NCBI GenBank assembly: GCA_900556295.1
Contig: USOK01000113.1
Span: forward strand, 1-5,788
DNA: 5,788 nt
Origin: an uncultured bacterium
Lineage (GTDB): Bacteria > Cyanobacteriota > Vampirovibrionia > Gastranaerophilales > Gastranaerophilaceae
Direction: 5' to 3'
Shown here one piece after another: positions 1 through 4,752 of this stretch. The translations under genes were made by a program, and so were the position numbers. The notes below the pieces were generated by a model. The model saw only the letters and a program-made list of their open reading frames with translations. It was not told the DNA's origin and did no database searches. Position 1 is the first letter of the stretch. Every line of letters begins with the position of its first letter.

Positions 1-1
1 T

Positions 2-1027
2 GTATCATTTAAAAAGTTAGTATTTGAAAAAATACAGCAGGATGTGATTCTTTTACTGTGTCAAAAAGGTTCTACGGAACCGCATCTCGAATATATAGAA
101 GTAGAAGATGATAAAGCTCTAGAGTATATAGATTTATATAAAATAAAAAATCCAACAAAATGTATATATTCATCTGAAAAATGGACTATGTATTTTTTAG
201 AGCAAAAAGAACTCGATTTTCTCCATAAAATAGAAAATAATCAAAATTTTTCAAAACTTAGTGAATATCTTAAAGTTGAAGTCGGTATGACGACAGGAGG
301 AAATGACTTTTTTACAGTAGATAAAAATACTATTGATAAATTCAAATTAAAAAGGTATGCAAAACCATTATTAGGCAGATCTGTTCAAGTTAAAGGATGT
401 AATTTTACAAGAGAAGATTGGTTAAACAATCAAATTAATCAATCAAAAGCTAATTTATTATTATTTCCATCTAAGCAAAAAATTAAAAGCAAAAAGTCAT
501 TGGAATATTTAAGTATAGGTGAAAATAATGGTGTCTCGTCAGGATTTAAATGTAGAATTCGTAATGAATGGCAAATTATTCCTTCTGCTAATATTTCAGA
601 TGCTTTTTTTTCTAGAAGAAATAGTATATATGCAAAAATGATATTGAATTCAGCTCAAGCGTATTGTACAGATACAATGCATAGAATATGGTTTAATAAA
701 GGAGTTAATATAAAAGCATTAATTGCTAGTTATTATAACTCTATCACATTTGCATTTGTAGAATTAGCAGGTAGAACGTTTGGCGGTGGCGCATTAGAGT
801 TAATGCCTAGTGAAGTAGCTAGTTTATATATCCCATATTGTACTGAAAATGAAATGTTATTTGAAAAAATCAACCAAATGCTGAGAAATAATTGCGAAAT
901 AAATGAAATTTTAGATTATACAGATAAAAAAATATTAAAAGAAAATCTATTATTATCACCGGAAGACATAGAACTAGCCAAACATATTCGCCAAAAACTT
1001 TTAAATAAAAGAATTAATAGAAAATAG
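2..1027 (+). CDS. DNA N6-adenine methyltransferase, C-terminal part (partial at window start)
   Basis: The reading frame is open from base 2, so the GTG at 44 is not the true start; at least 341 residues belong to a longer protein. The catalytic methyltransferase domain, with the SAM-binding and NPPY motifs, must lie to the left of the window. What remains resembles the target-recognition half of Eco57I/HsdM-like (gamma-class) adenine methylases of type II restriction-modification systems. The recognisable blocks are a FEKIQQDVILLL segment at the edge, the VGMTTGGNDFFTV block typical of the start of the recognition domain, and GGGALELMPSEVASLYIPY near the C-terminus. These proteins transfer a methyl group from SAM to adenine in a specific DNA site and protect it from the partner nuclease. 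The gene is very AT-rich. It ends three bases before the convergent zinc-ribbon remnant. The family is well supported, but the specificity and whether a nuclease is present cannot be read here. Confidence 0.75.
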   Translation, partial: VSFKKLVFEKIQQDVILLLCQKGSTEPHLEYIEVEDDKALEYIDLYKIKNPTKCIYSSEKWTMYFLEQKELDFLHKIENNQNFSKLSEYLKVEVGMTTGGNDFFTVDKNTIDKFKLKRYAKPLLGRSVQVKGCNFTREDWLNNQINQSKANLLLFPSKQKIKSKKSLEYLSIGENNGVSSGFKCRIRNEWQIIPSANISDAFFSRRNSIYAKMILNSAQAYCTDTMHRIWFNKGVNIKALIASYYNSITFAFVELAGRTFGGGALELMPSEVASLYIPYCTENEMLFEKINQMLRNNCEINEILDYTDKKILKENLLLSPEDIELAKHIRQKLLNKRINRK

Positions 1028-1029
1028 TT

Positions 1030-1208
1030 CTATTTGTTATTCTCCACCTCAGCTTTAACATACTGATGACGGTGATGAGGGCTTTGTGGGCAATTTCCAC
1101 CGGCAGGCGAGATGCTTTTATGACCGCACCATTGGCATATATAACCTTTGTTTAATTCCTTAACGATTCGCTCTAATAGCTTTTTTATAACAATTATTTC
1201 ACTTTCAT
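1030..1208 (-). pseudogene. small zinc-ribbon protein gene, frameshifted (paralogue of the gene at 1224-1397)
   Basis: An ATG at 1206-1208, with an AGGA ribosome site 8 bases upstream, starts MKVK and then meets TAA. In the next frame an open stretch from about 1194 to the TAG at 1030-1032 encodes 54 residues. These contain C-x2-C-G, then C-P-x-S-P-x3-H-x-Y, a compact metal-binding pattern. Joining MKVK to that stretch needs a single-base change, and the joined protein aligns over its whole length with the neighbouring 57-residue protein (MK..., then IK-x-L-x-R-I, then the C-x2-C). I therefore read it as a frameshifted gene. The alternatives are a rare ATT start at 1194 or a sequencing error in this A-rich stretch. 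It lies 15 bases after its intact relative in the same direction, so both were probably one transcript. Its function is unknown; a nucleic-acid-binding or protein-binding role is only inferred from the zinc pattern. Confidence 0.5.
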
Positions 1209-1223
1209 TTTTTATTTCCTATT

Positions 1224-1397
1224 TTATCTATGAACGACAAGCCAATTATGTCTGCCATTCGGACTATACTCACACTCGCCTGCTTCTGACTTCGGGGGAT
1301 TAATAACAACTTTAGAACAAAAACTACACCGAAACCTCTCCACCGCGATGTAATCTAAAATTCGTTTCAACACTTTTATTGCGTGAACTGTTTTCAT
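1224..1397 (-). CDS. 57-residue putative zinc-ribbon protein
   Basis: The frame starts at ATG 1395-1397, with an AAAGG ribosome site 7 bases upstream, and stops at TAA 1224-1226. The protein has a basic amphipathic N-terminal helix region (residues 1-22), then C24-x2-C27, then C41-E-Y-S-P-N-G-R-H50-N-W. The three cysteines and one histidine form a plausible single zinc site. The pattern recalls very small zinc-ribbon proteins of phages and mobile elements that carry C-x2-C...C-x2-[HS]-P...H. I do not recognise a named family. The conserved zinc ligands, the clear ribosome site and a neighbouring paralogue with the same spacing argue that the gene is real despite its length. It is transcribed away from the strong promoter at 1485-1514, and a palindrome at 1407-1422 lies directly before its ribosome site. 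Confidence 0.55.
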   Translation of the reverse strand: MKTVHAIKVLKRILDYIAVERFRCSFCSKVVINPPKSEAGECEYSPNGRHNWLVVHR

Positions 1398-1406
1398 TTT
1401 TTAGCC

Positions 1407-1422
1407 TTTCAGTTTACTGAAA
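1407..1422. promoter_or_regulatory. 16-bp palindrome in the zinc-ribbon gene leader, possible operator
   Basis: TTTCAGTTTACTGAAA is an inverted repeat with perfect 7-bp arms around a TT centre. On the minus strand it lies between a TATGAT -10-like element (1424-1429; no good -35 partner seen) and the ribosome site of the zinc-ribbon gene, and its last bases run into that AAAGG. It could be a repressor operator or an RNA hairpin masking the ribosome site. Confidence 0.35.
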
Positions 1423-1484
1423 TATCATATAATCAAAATTATTGTATTTGCACTTAACTATCTGATTCTACAAGCAAAAATCGT

Positions 1485-1514
1485 TTGACAACTTATGAAG
1501 GTTTATGATATAAT
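1485..1514 (+). promoter_or_regulatory. strong sigma70 promoter with extended -10
   Basis: The -35 TTGACA (1485-1490) and -10 TATAAT (1509-1514) are both perfect consensus, separated by 18 bp. A TG at 1506-1507 makes the -10 extended. Transcription would begin near 1520-1522 and run right. The first gene with a standard ribosome site and a recognised family, DUF3768, begins only at 1759, beyond a terminator, so the first product is a leader RNA. Confidence 0.85.
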
Positions 1515-1518
1515 AAAA

Positions 1519-1557
1519 CATAATAAAAGTTGTGTTTTTGAGCAGGCTTTTATTATG
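1519..1557 (+). repeat. 11-bp perfect inverted repeat at the predicted RNA 5' end
   Basis: CATAATAAAAG (1519-1529) and CTTTTATTATG (1547-1557) are exact reverse complements around a 17-base loop. The hairpin starts at the predicted transcription start. Its 3' arm contains the ATG (1555-1557) of the first small leader ORF, so it could protect the RNA 5' end and also limit that start. A DNA-level role as an operator next to the promoter is also possible. Confidence 0.6.
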
Positions 1558-1641
1558 CAATCACGACATTTAAACAGAGCCTTTACACCGTTCCACAAAA
1601 GACGGATAGGTTTTATTTTGTCGGTTGAAAGTGAGGTGTGA
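1555..1641 (+). CDS. putative 28-residue leader ORF 1
   Basis: ATG 1555-1557 to TGA 1639-1641 encodes a basic peptide beginning MQSRHLNRAF. A weak AGG lies 8 bases upstream, and the start codon sits in the 3' arm of the 5' hairpin. Its stop is one base before the ATG of leader ORF 2, an arrangement that allows translational coupling. No homology is recognised and the length is within chance range, so this is tentative. Confidence 0.25.
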   Translation: MQSRHLNRAFTPFHKRRIGFILSVESEV

Positions 1642-1642
1642 T

Positions 1643-1729
1643 ATGCGGTGGTTTGATAAACTCGAAATAGTCAGACGACCAAAACATACCTTCTCTGGAT
1701 TAACAATGGGCTTCAATCTCTGCGGTTGA
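1643..1729 (+). CDS. putative 28-residue leader ORF 2 ending inside the terminator stem
   Basis: ATG 1643-1645 has a good ribosome site (GAGGT, 1633-1637, 5 bases away). The frame runs to TGA 1727-1729, which lies in the 3' arm of the terminator. The peptide begins MRWFDKLEIVRRPKHTF and ends FNLCG. A ribosome reaching the stop would cover the terminator stem and could prevent its folding, so translation of this ORF may decide whether the downstream operon is transcribed. There is no run of one amino-acid codon as in classical amino-acid attenuators. The position is more telling than the peptide, which I do not recognise. Confidence 0.45.
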   Translation: MRWFDKLEIVRRPKHTFSGLTMGFNLCG

Positions 1730-1741
1730 AGCTCTTTTTTT
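1708..1741 (+). terminator. intrinsic terminator upstream of the DUF3768 operon
   Basis: GGGCTTCAA (1708-1716) pairs with TTGAAGCTC (1726-1734) to give a 9-bp stem with one G-U pair and a 9-base loop. It is followed at once by seven T (1735-1741), then A and four more T. It ends just before the AAAGGAG ribosome site of the next gene, which is the usual place for an attenuator controlling that gene. Confidence 0.8.
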
Positions 1742-1758
1742 ATTTTAAAGGAGTAAAA

Positions 1759-2082
1759 ATGAGTATAGGAAAAATTCGATTGCTGAATGACCAGCTTCGT
1801 AAGACGTTTACTGGTGGCAGGGTTTTATTAACTATCGGGGTTCGGACTTTAAGAGATGGTGATTACGCAGAATTGCTAAATAAAGTCAAAAATTTCGATA
1901 ACTTCAATCCCGATAATGACCCAAACCAAGAACACGACTTCGGGGCTATTGAATTCAAAAGGACGACATATTTTTGGAAGATAGACTACTATGACCATGA
2001 TTACTTGTATTTAAGCCCTGATCCTGCAGATGAAAATGTCACGAACAGAGTGCTAACCATAATGAGAGGGGATGAATATTGA
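1759..2082 (+). CDS. DUF3768 domain protein
   Basis: ATG 1759-1761 follows an AAAGGAG ribosome site by 5 bases. A TTG farther upstream in the same frame (1726) lies inside the terminator and has no ribosome site, so it is not the start. The 107-residue protein is essentially one DUF3768 domain. It shows IRLLNDQLRKTFTGGRV near the start, then FNPDNDPNQEHDFGAIEF (residues 49-66), YFWKIDYYD (71-79) and DPADENVTNRVLTIM (88-102). The family is of unknown function; the many acidic residues and the conserved H-D-F and Y-F-W-K motifs suggest a compact soluble domain. No signal peptide or membrane segment is present. Its stop overlaps the next start (TGATG), so it is translationally coupled to the peptidase-like protein. 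The family call is confident; any function would be a guess. Confidence 0.85.
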   Translation: MSIGKIRLLNDQLRKTFTGGRVLLTIGVRTLRDGDYAELLNKVKNFDNFNPDNDPNQEHDFGAIEFKRTTYFWKIDYYDHDYLYLSPDPADENVTNRVLTIMRGDEY

Positions 2083-2690
2083 TGAAAACCAAATATTCTC
2101 AAGGTAATTGTGATAATTTGTGTGGCGTTTATGCTTCAATCAATGCGGCTTTACTATCGACAGAGGGCTTAGCAAAGTTCAATAAAAAACAAGTTAGAGA
2201 GTGGTTTCAACTCATTATAGCTGATTTATCGAAACACCGTAAGCTATTAACGGTTCATAAAGAAGGCTCACCTGTCGAACTGGTTGAAAACTACATACGG
2301 CTCCTGCAAACAAAGCTAGCTGACAATGTTATATTGAGTTATTACAAGCCATTTACCGACCAAACAAGAACCTCTACGGCACTCAAAAAGCTATCGATAT
2401 TGGCAAACCAAAAAAATACTGCAATCGTCGTAGGTATTCAAGGCTTTTATGACCATTGGTCGGTCTTGGATAAAATACAAAATAACCGACTTTACCTTAA
2501 CGATTCAGACAGCTTGAAGTTCTTAAACATAAAGAATATGCCCAAACGATACAACCTGACTGTTGAGGACACGATAGTCATTAAGGCTGAGGCGTGTAAA
2601 AATGAAGTATACCGCGATTGCACACCAGAAAAACTGTGCAAACAAAGTCAAAAACCGTATTTATTGCACACCTGTAAACCAAAGTCATAA
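2082..2690 (+). CDS. papain-like (C39-type) cysteine peptidase candidate
   Basis: ATG 2082-2084 overlaps the DUF3768 stop by one base, and an AGGGG lies about 11 bases upstream. The 202-residue protein begins with a Q-G-N-C-D-N-L-C-G-V-Y block. Q7 fits the oxyanion-hole glutamine, C14 the nucleophile, and the spacing is close to the Q-x5-C of papain. H125 in GFYDHWSVLD and an Asp (141 or 143) in LYLNDSD complete the expected Cys-His-Asp order, as in C39-like peptidases. It has no export signal and no ABC transporter, so a classical bacteriocin-leader peptidase role is unlikely. A cytoplasmic protease, deamidase or transglutaminase-like activity on a partner, perhaps DUF3768, is inference. The tail (residues 172-198) is rich in cysteine (C172, C180, C186, C198), and its DNA contains a duplication ahead of the recombinase gene. 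The fold assignment is fairly confident; the reaction and substrate are unknown. Confidence 0.65.
   Translation: MKTKYSQGNCDNLCGVYASINAALLSTEGLAKFNKKQVREWFQLIIADLSKHRKLLTVHKEGSPVELVENYIRLLQTKLADNVILSYYKPFTDQTRTSTALKKLSILANQKNTAIVVGIQGFYDHWSVLDKIQNNRLYLNDSDSLKFLNIKNMPKRYNLTVEDTIVIKAEACKNEVYRDCTPEKLCKQSQKPYLLHTCKPKS
2611..2687 (+). repeat. imperfect tandem duplication upstream of the recombinase gene
   Basis: Unit 1 (2611-2650) and unit 2 (2654-2687) share ACCG, ATTGCACACC (2617-2626 and 2663-2672) and a closing TGT-AAAC-AAAGTCA, with small gaps. The ATTGCACACC copies are 46 bp apart, so they fall in different reading frames of the peptidase-like gene; the similarity is therefore at the DNA level. 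In unit 1, TTGCACA (2618-2624) also forms a perfect 7-bp inverted repeat with TGTGCAA (2635-2641). It may be a recombinase binding (res-like) site or an operator. Confidence 0.45.
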
Positions 2691-2719
2691 ACGTCAATTT
2701 CACACATAGGAGCTAAAAA

Positions 2720-3262
2720 ATGATTTTTAATTATAAGCGCGTTTCCACAACCGACCAAAACACCGAAAGACAGTTACTTGATATTGCTTGCGACCGTGAG
2801 TATGTTGAAAAAATCAGCGGTAAAGATACTAACCGTCCAGAGCTACAAGCAATGTTACTCAATATTCGTGCCGGTGATGTGGTTAATGTCCACTCGATGG
2901 ATAGATTGGCTCGTAACACAAAAGACTTACTGAACTTAGTTGAACATATAACCGATCAAGGAGCTAAAGTTGTGTTCCATAAAGAAAATCTGACATTCGC
3001 CCCCGATAAACAAGACCCATATCAAAAAATGATGATGACGATGCTTGGAGCGGTGGCAGAGCTTGAACGTAACTTAATCTTAGAGCGACAACGTGAGGGG
3101 ATTGCACTGGCTAAACTTCACGGTAAATACAAGGGTGGGCAACATAAACTAACCAACGAACAAGCCGAGGAAATAAAAGCCTTAGTCAATAACCGTACCC
3201 CGATAACCGCAATAGCCAAACAATTTAATGTTTCAAGACGAACAATTTATAATTATTTGTAA
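2720..3262 (+). CDS. serine recombinase (resolvase/invertase family)
   Basis: ATG 2720-2722 has an AGGAG ribosome site 7 bases upstream. The 180-residue protein is full length for the small resolvase/invertase group (Tn3 resolvase, Hin, Pin). The catalytic domain holds YKRVSTTDQ with the nucleophile S9, then SMDRLARNTKDL with the active-site arginines. The long E helix (about residues 104-130, LGAVAELERNLILERQREG) follows. The C-terminus is a helix-turn-helix (ITAIAKQFNVSRRTIYNYL). Such enzymes cut DNA at paired sites through a phosphoserine link and delete or invert the segment between them. The gene lies 29 bases after the peptidase-like gene and is probably in the same operon. Candidate sites are the duplication at 2611-2687 and the repeat at 3298-3351. 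No pair of inverted sites was seen, so deletion/resolution or element mobility is favoured over inversion. The family is clear; the target is not. Confidence 0.92.
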   Translation: MIFNYKRVSTTDQNTERQLLDIACDREYVEKISGKDTNRPELQAMLLNIRAGDVVNVHSMDRLARNTKDLLNLVEHITDQGAKVVFHKENLTFAPDKQDPYQKMMMTMLGAVAELERNLILERQREGIALAKLHGKYKGGQHKLTNEQAEEIKALVNNRTPITAIAKQFNVSRRTIYNYL

Positions 3263-3293
3263 AAAAATCGGTATGAACTCTTAGCCCATACCG
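3261..3293 (-). terminator. intrinsic terminator of the RecQ-like gene
   Basis: Read on the minus strand, CGGTATGGGCT and AGTTCATACCG form a 12-bp-class stem with two G-U pairs around a short loop. It is followed by a run of seven T after one A. The U tract overlaps the stop codon of the convergent recombinase gene. On the plus strand the two G-U pairs become mismatches and no T run follows, so it acts mainly on the leftward transcript. Confidence 0.75.
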
Positions 3294-3297
3294 AACA

Positions 3298-3351
3298 TCA
3301 AATTATCTAATTTAGACATTTTGCATGCTTTCAAATTATCTAATCTAGACA
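3298..3351 (-). repeat. 33-bp tandem repeat (about 1.6 units) at the 3' end of the RecQ-like gene
   Basis: Two 21-bp copies, 3298-3318 and 3331-3351, differ at one base and are exactly 33 bp (11 codons) apart. A 19-base part of the second copy with its flank (3337-3355) also occurs with one mismatch inside the RecQ-like gene at 4103-4121. On the minus strand all three copies are read in the same codon phase if the gene is shifted by one base near 3355, giving V-L-S-R-L-D, M-S-K-L-D and V-L-S-K-L-D. The stop codon of the helicase (3345-3347) lies inside the second copy. Confidence 0.65.
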
Positions 3352-4646
3352 ATACTATTTAATAAAAATTCACGACGTTTTTTATTGTTTGTCATCTGCA
3401 TATATTCAATAGCCTGCTTTAACTTTTCTCTCGTTGTATCATTCTTGGCAAAATATTTCATTCTTTCAATATCTCTATCACAATAAAACAATACAGCCTT
3501 AGAACTTTCACTATCACGACCAGCTCGACCAGATTCTTGGTAATACATTTCAAGGTTATATGTACCTTCAAAGTGAATAACTAAGTGTACATCTGGTTTA
3601 TCAATCCCCATACCGAAAGCGCTTGTAGCAATGACGATACAGTTTTCTTTCTTAAATCTTTTGAGTATTTCTTTTTTATTATTACTCTTACCATTAAATA
3701 CATAGCTATCAATACCACGCTCTTTTAATATATCTTGAAGCCCAAAAGTATAATCAATATGAGCGCAATATATAATAATCGAAGTTGTTGGCTTATTATC
3801 TTTATCAAGGTATGGTTTGAGTGTATCTAATAATTGTTGTAATCCATCACCTTCCTTTTTAACCACACTATATTTAATATTCGGTCTGTTTAAGTTGCCT
3901 TTAAATACTTTGGCTTTTTTAGGCATATTGCACACTTTTTTAATAACCTTTTGTGTGATGTCGCCTGCAGTAGCCGTCAATGCCATAACTTTTGCATCTG
4001 GGTATTTCTTTATAAGTTTATTTAGTGATTCTTGGTAATCAGGTCTAAAATCTTCACCCCATACATCGATACAATGTGCTTCATCAATGGCAATCATACA
4101 AATATCTAATTTAGACAATACCTTTTTTAACTCTATATTGTTCAACATCTCCGGAGCTATATATAAAAACTTATATTTACCCTTACTTAAGTGTTTTAAT
4201 TTTTTATTTTTGTTTTTAGCCTCACCAGTAAATGCAAGAGCTAACTTTTTATGTTTCTTATTAAGTTTAGATACTTGGTCATAAATTAAAGATACTAAAG
4301 GTTCTATAACTATACATAACCCTTTTAATTGTAAAGCTGATGCATAATAACATAAACTCTTACCAAAATTAGTAGGTTGAATAACAATACAATGTTGATG
4401 GTCTTTAATATAATTAATGATTTTCTCTTGTTTTGGTTTATAAGAATCATACTTTAAAAATTGTAACACAATCTTATTAATTGATATAGGCTTGGCGTAT
4501 GTGTCGTGGTTGAGAGATTTTTTGCCCAATTTCCCCGTTTTTAGGCCTCTTTTAGCCATTCTTATGCAGTTTAGAGCCATTTTATCGGCTTGGTTGCTGA
4601 TGAAGTTCGTCAGTAAACCCTTATTAAAAAAAAAATACCTGTTCAC
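3345..4646 (-). CDS. short RecQ-like superfamily 2 DNA helicase, lacking RQC and HRDC
   Basis: All core helicase motifs are present in order (numbering from the GTG at 4646). These are motif 0 YDSYKPKQ with Q73, motif I PTNFGKS (91-97), motif II DEAH (188-191) and the RecQ aromatic loop HCIDVWGEDFRPDY. They continue with motif III ALTATA (222-227), motif V ATSAFGMGIDKPDV and motif VI QESGRAGRD. RecQ enzymes unwind DNA 3' to 5' using ATP in repair and recombination. Motif I departs from the usual PTGGGKS but keeps GKS. The protein stops where the zinc-binding subdomain begins; the expected Cys before RR is Lys, and RQC and HRDC are absent, so it is about 430 residues against about 600 for RecQ. 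The start is uncertain: GTG 4646 has no good ribosome site, the first 55 residues are not RecQ-like, and ATG at 4580 or 4559 are alternatives. It is a truncated or specialised RecQ, possibly defence cargo. Confidence 0.8.
   Translation of the reverse strand: MNRYFFFNKGLLTNFISNQADKMALNCIRMAKRGLKTGKLGKKSLNHDTYAKPISINKIVLQFLKYDSYKPKQEKIINYIKDHQHCIVIQPTNFGKSLCYYASALQLKGLCIVIEPLVSLIYDQVSKLNKKHKKLALAFTGEAKNKNKKLKHLSKGKYKFLYIAPEMLNNIELKKVLSKLDICMIAIDEAHCIDVWGEDFRPDYQESLNKLIKKYPDAKVMALTATAGDITQKVIKKVCNMPKKAKVFKGNLNRPNIKYSVVKKEGDGLQQLLDTLKPYLDKDNKPTTSIIIYCAHIDYTFGLQDILKERGIDSYVFNGKSNNKKEILKRFKKENCIVIATSAFGMGIDKPDVHLVIHFEGTYNLEMYYQESGRAGRDSESSKAVLFYCDRDIERMKYFAKNDTTREKLKQAIEYMQMTNNKKRREFLLNSIV
4626..4635. 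repeat. ten-base homopolymer (A10/T10) at the 5' end of the RecQ-like frame
   Basis: Ten A on the plus strand are ten T in the helicase sense, within codons 3-7 if GTG 4646 is used. With nine T instead, the helicase frame would join an upstream open stretch (to 4767) in which LDKLSLGEQV precedes the Phe codons. Tracts of this length are prone to slippage. Confidence 0.5.
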
Positions 4647-4752
4647 CCAATGACAACTTATCTAAAAACAATAAATGGTAATTATGGATTTTATCATTTG
4701 GTCTTGTGTGGTAATCTTGGCGCCTTTCAGAATACGGTAAAGCTGTTAAATC
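4647..4752. other. intergenic stretch with probable integrase 5' remnant
   Basis: This region separates the divergent helicase and integrase genes. No convincing promoter or ribosome site for either gene was found. A plus-strand frame reading WRLSEYGKAVKS (about 4714-4752), one base out of register with the integrase, sits where the missing N-terminal core-binding domain should be. It may be a decayed remnant. The minus strand carries an open stretch without a start codon, joined to the helicase frame only by a change in the T10 tract. Confidence 0.3.

Larger units (their letters stand above)
1520..1741 (+). ncRNA. about 220-nt leader RNA or small RNA between strong promoter and intrinsic terminator
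   Basis: The boundaries come from the consensus promoter at 1485-1514 and the hairpin-plus-U-tract at 1708-1741. In between lie an 11-bp 5' hairpin and two 28-codon ORFs separated by one base. CGGTTGAA occurs twice, at 1622-1629 and at 1723-1730. The second copy is the 3' arm of the terminator, so the first may compete for the TTCAA of the 5' arm, as an antiterminator would. I recognise no known riboswitch or small-RNA family. It may be a transcription attenuator of the operon starting at 1759, a stable small RNA, or both. Confidence 0.5.

Noticed and set aside
1016..1045. Short A/T-rich hairpin between the convergent methyltransferase and zinc-ribbon remnant
   Set aside because: Arms of five bases with mismatches and no GC pairs; too weak to call a terminator.
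1643..1729. Loose resemblance of the leader peptide to the N-terminus of NapC/NrfH-type cytochromes (basic RRP then hydrophobic)
   Set aside because: The match is a few residues, and there is neither a membrane segment nor a CXXCH motif.
1726..1758. Upstream TTG start for the DUF3768 protein
   Set aside because: The codons fall in the terminator stem and U tract and lack a ribosome site, while the ATG at 1759 has AAAGGAG at ideal spacing.
2731..2919. 62-codon open frame on the minus strand
   Set aside because: It lies wholly inside the recombinase gene, opposite its catalytic domain, with no ribosome site and no recognisable protein; it is a shadow frame.
3298..3351. CRISPR-like repeats
   Set aside because: Only two copies with a 12-base gap, a period of exactly 11 codons and no cas genes; a coding tandem repeat explains them better.
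3817..4284. Two plus-strand open frames with hydrophobic products
   Set aside because: Both are antisense to conserved helicase motifs; the hydrophobic character is what AT-rich lysine-rich coding DNA gives on the opposite strand.
4480..4653. Plus-strand open stretch with a hydrophobic, membrane-like product
   Set aside because: It is antisense to the basic N-terminal extension of the helicase frame, has no ribosome site at any ATG and no recognisable family.
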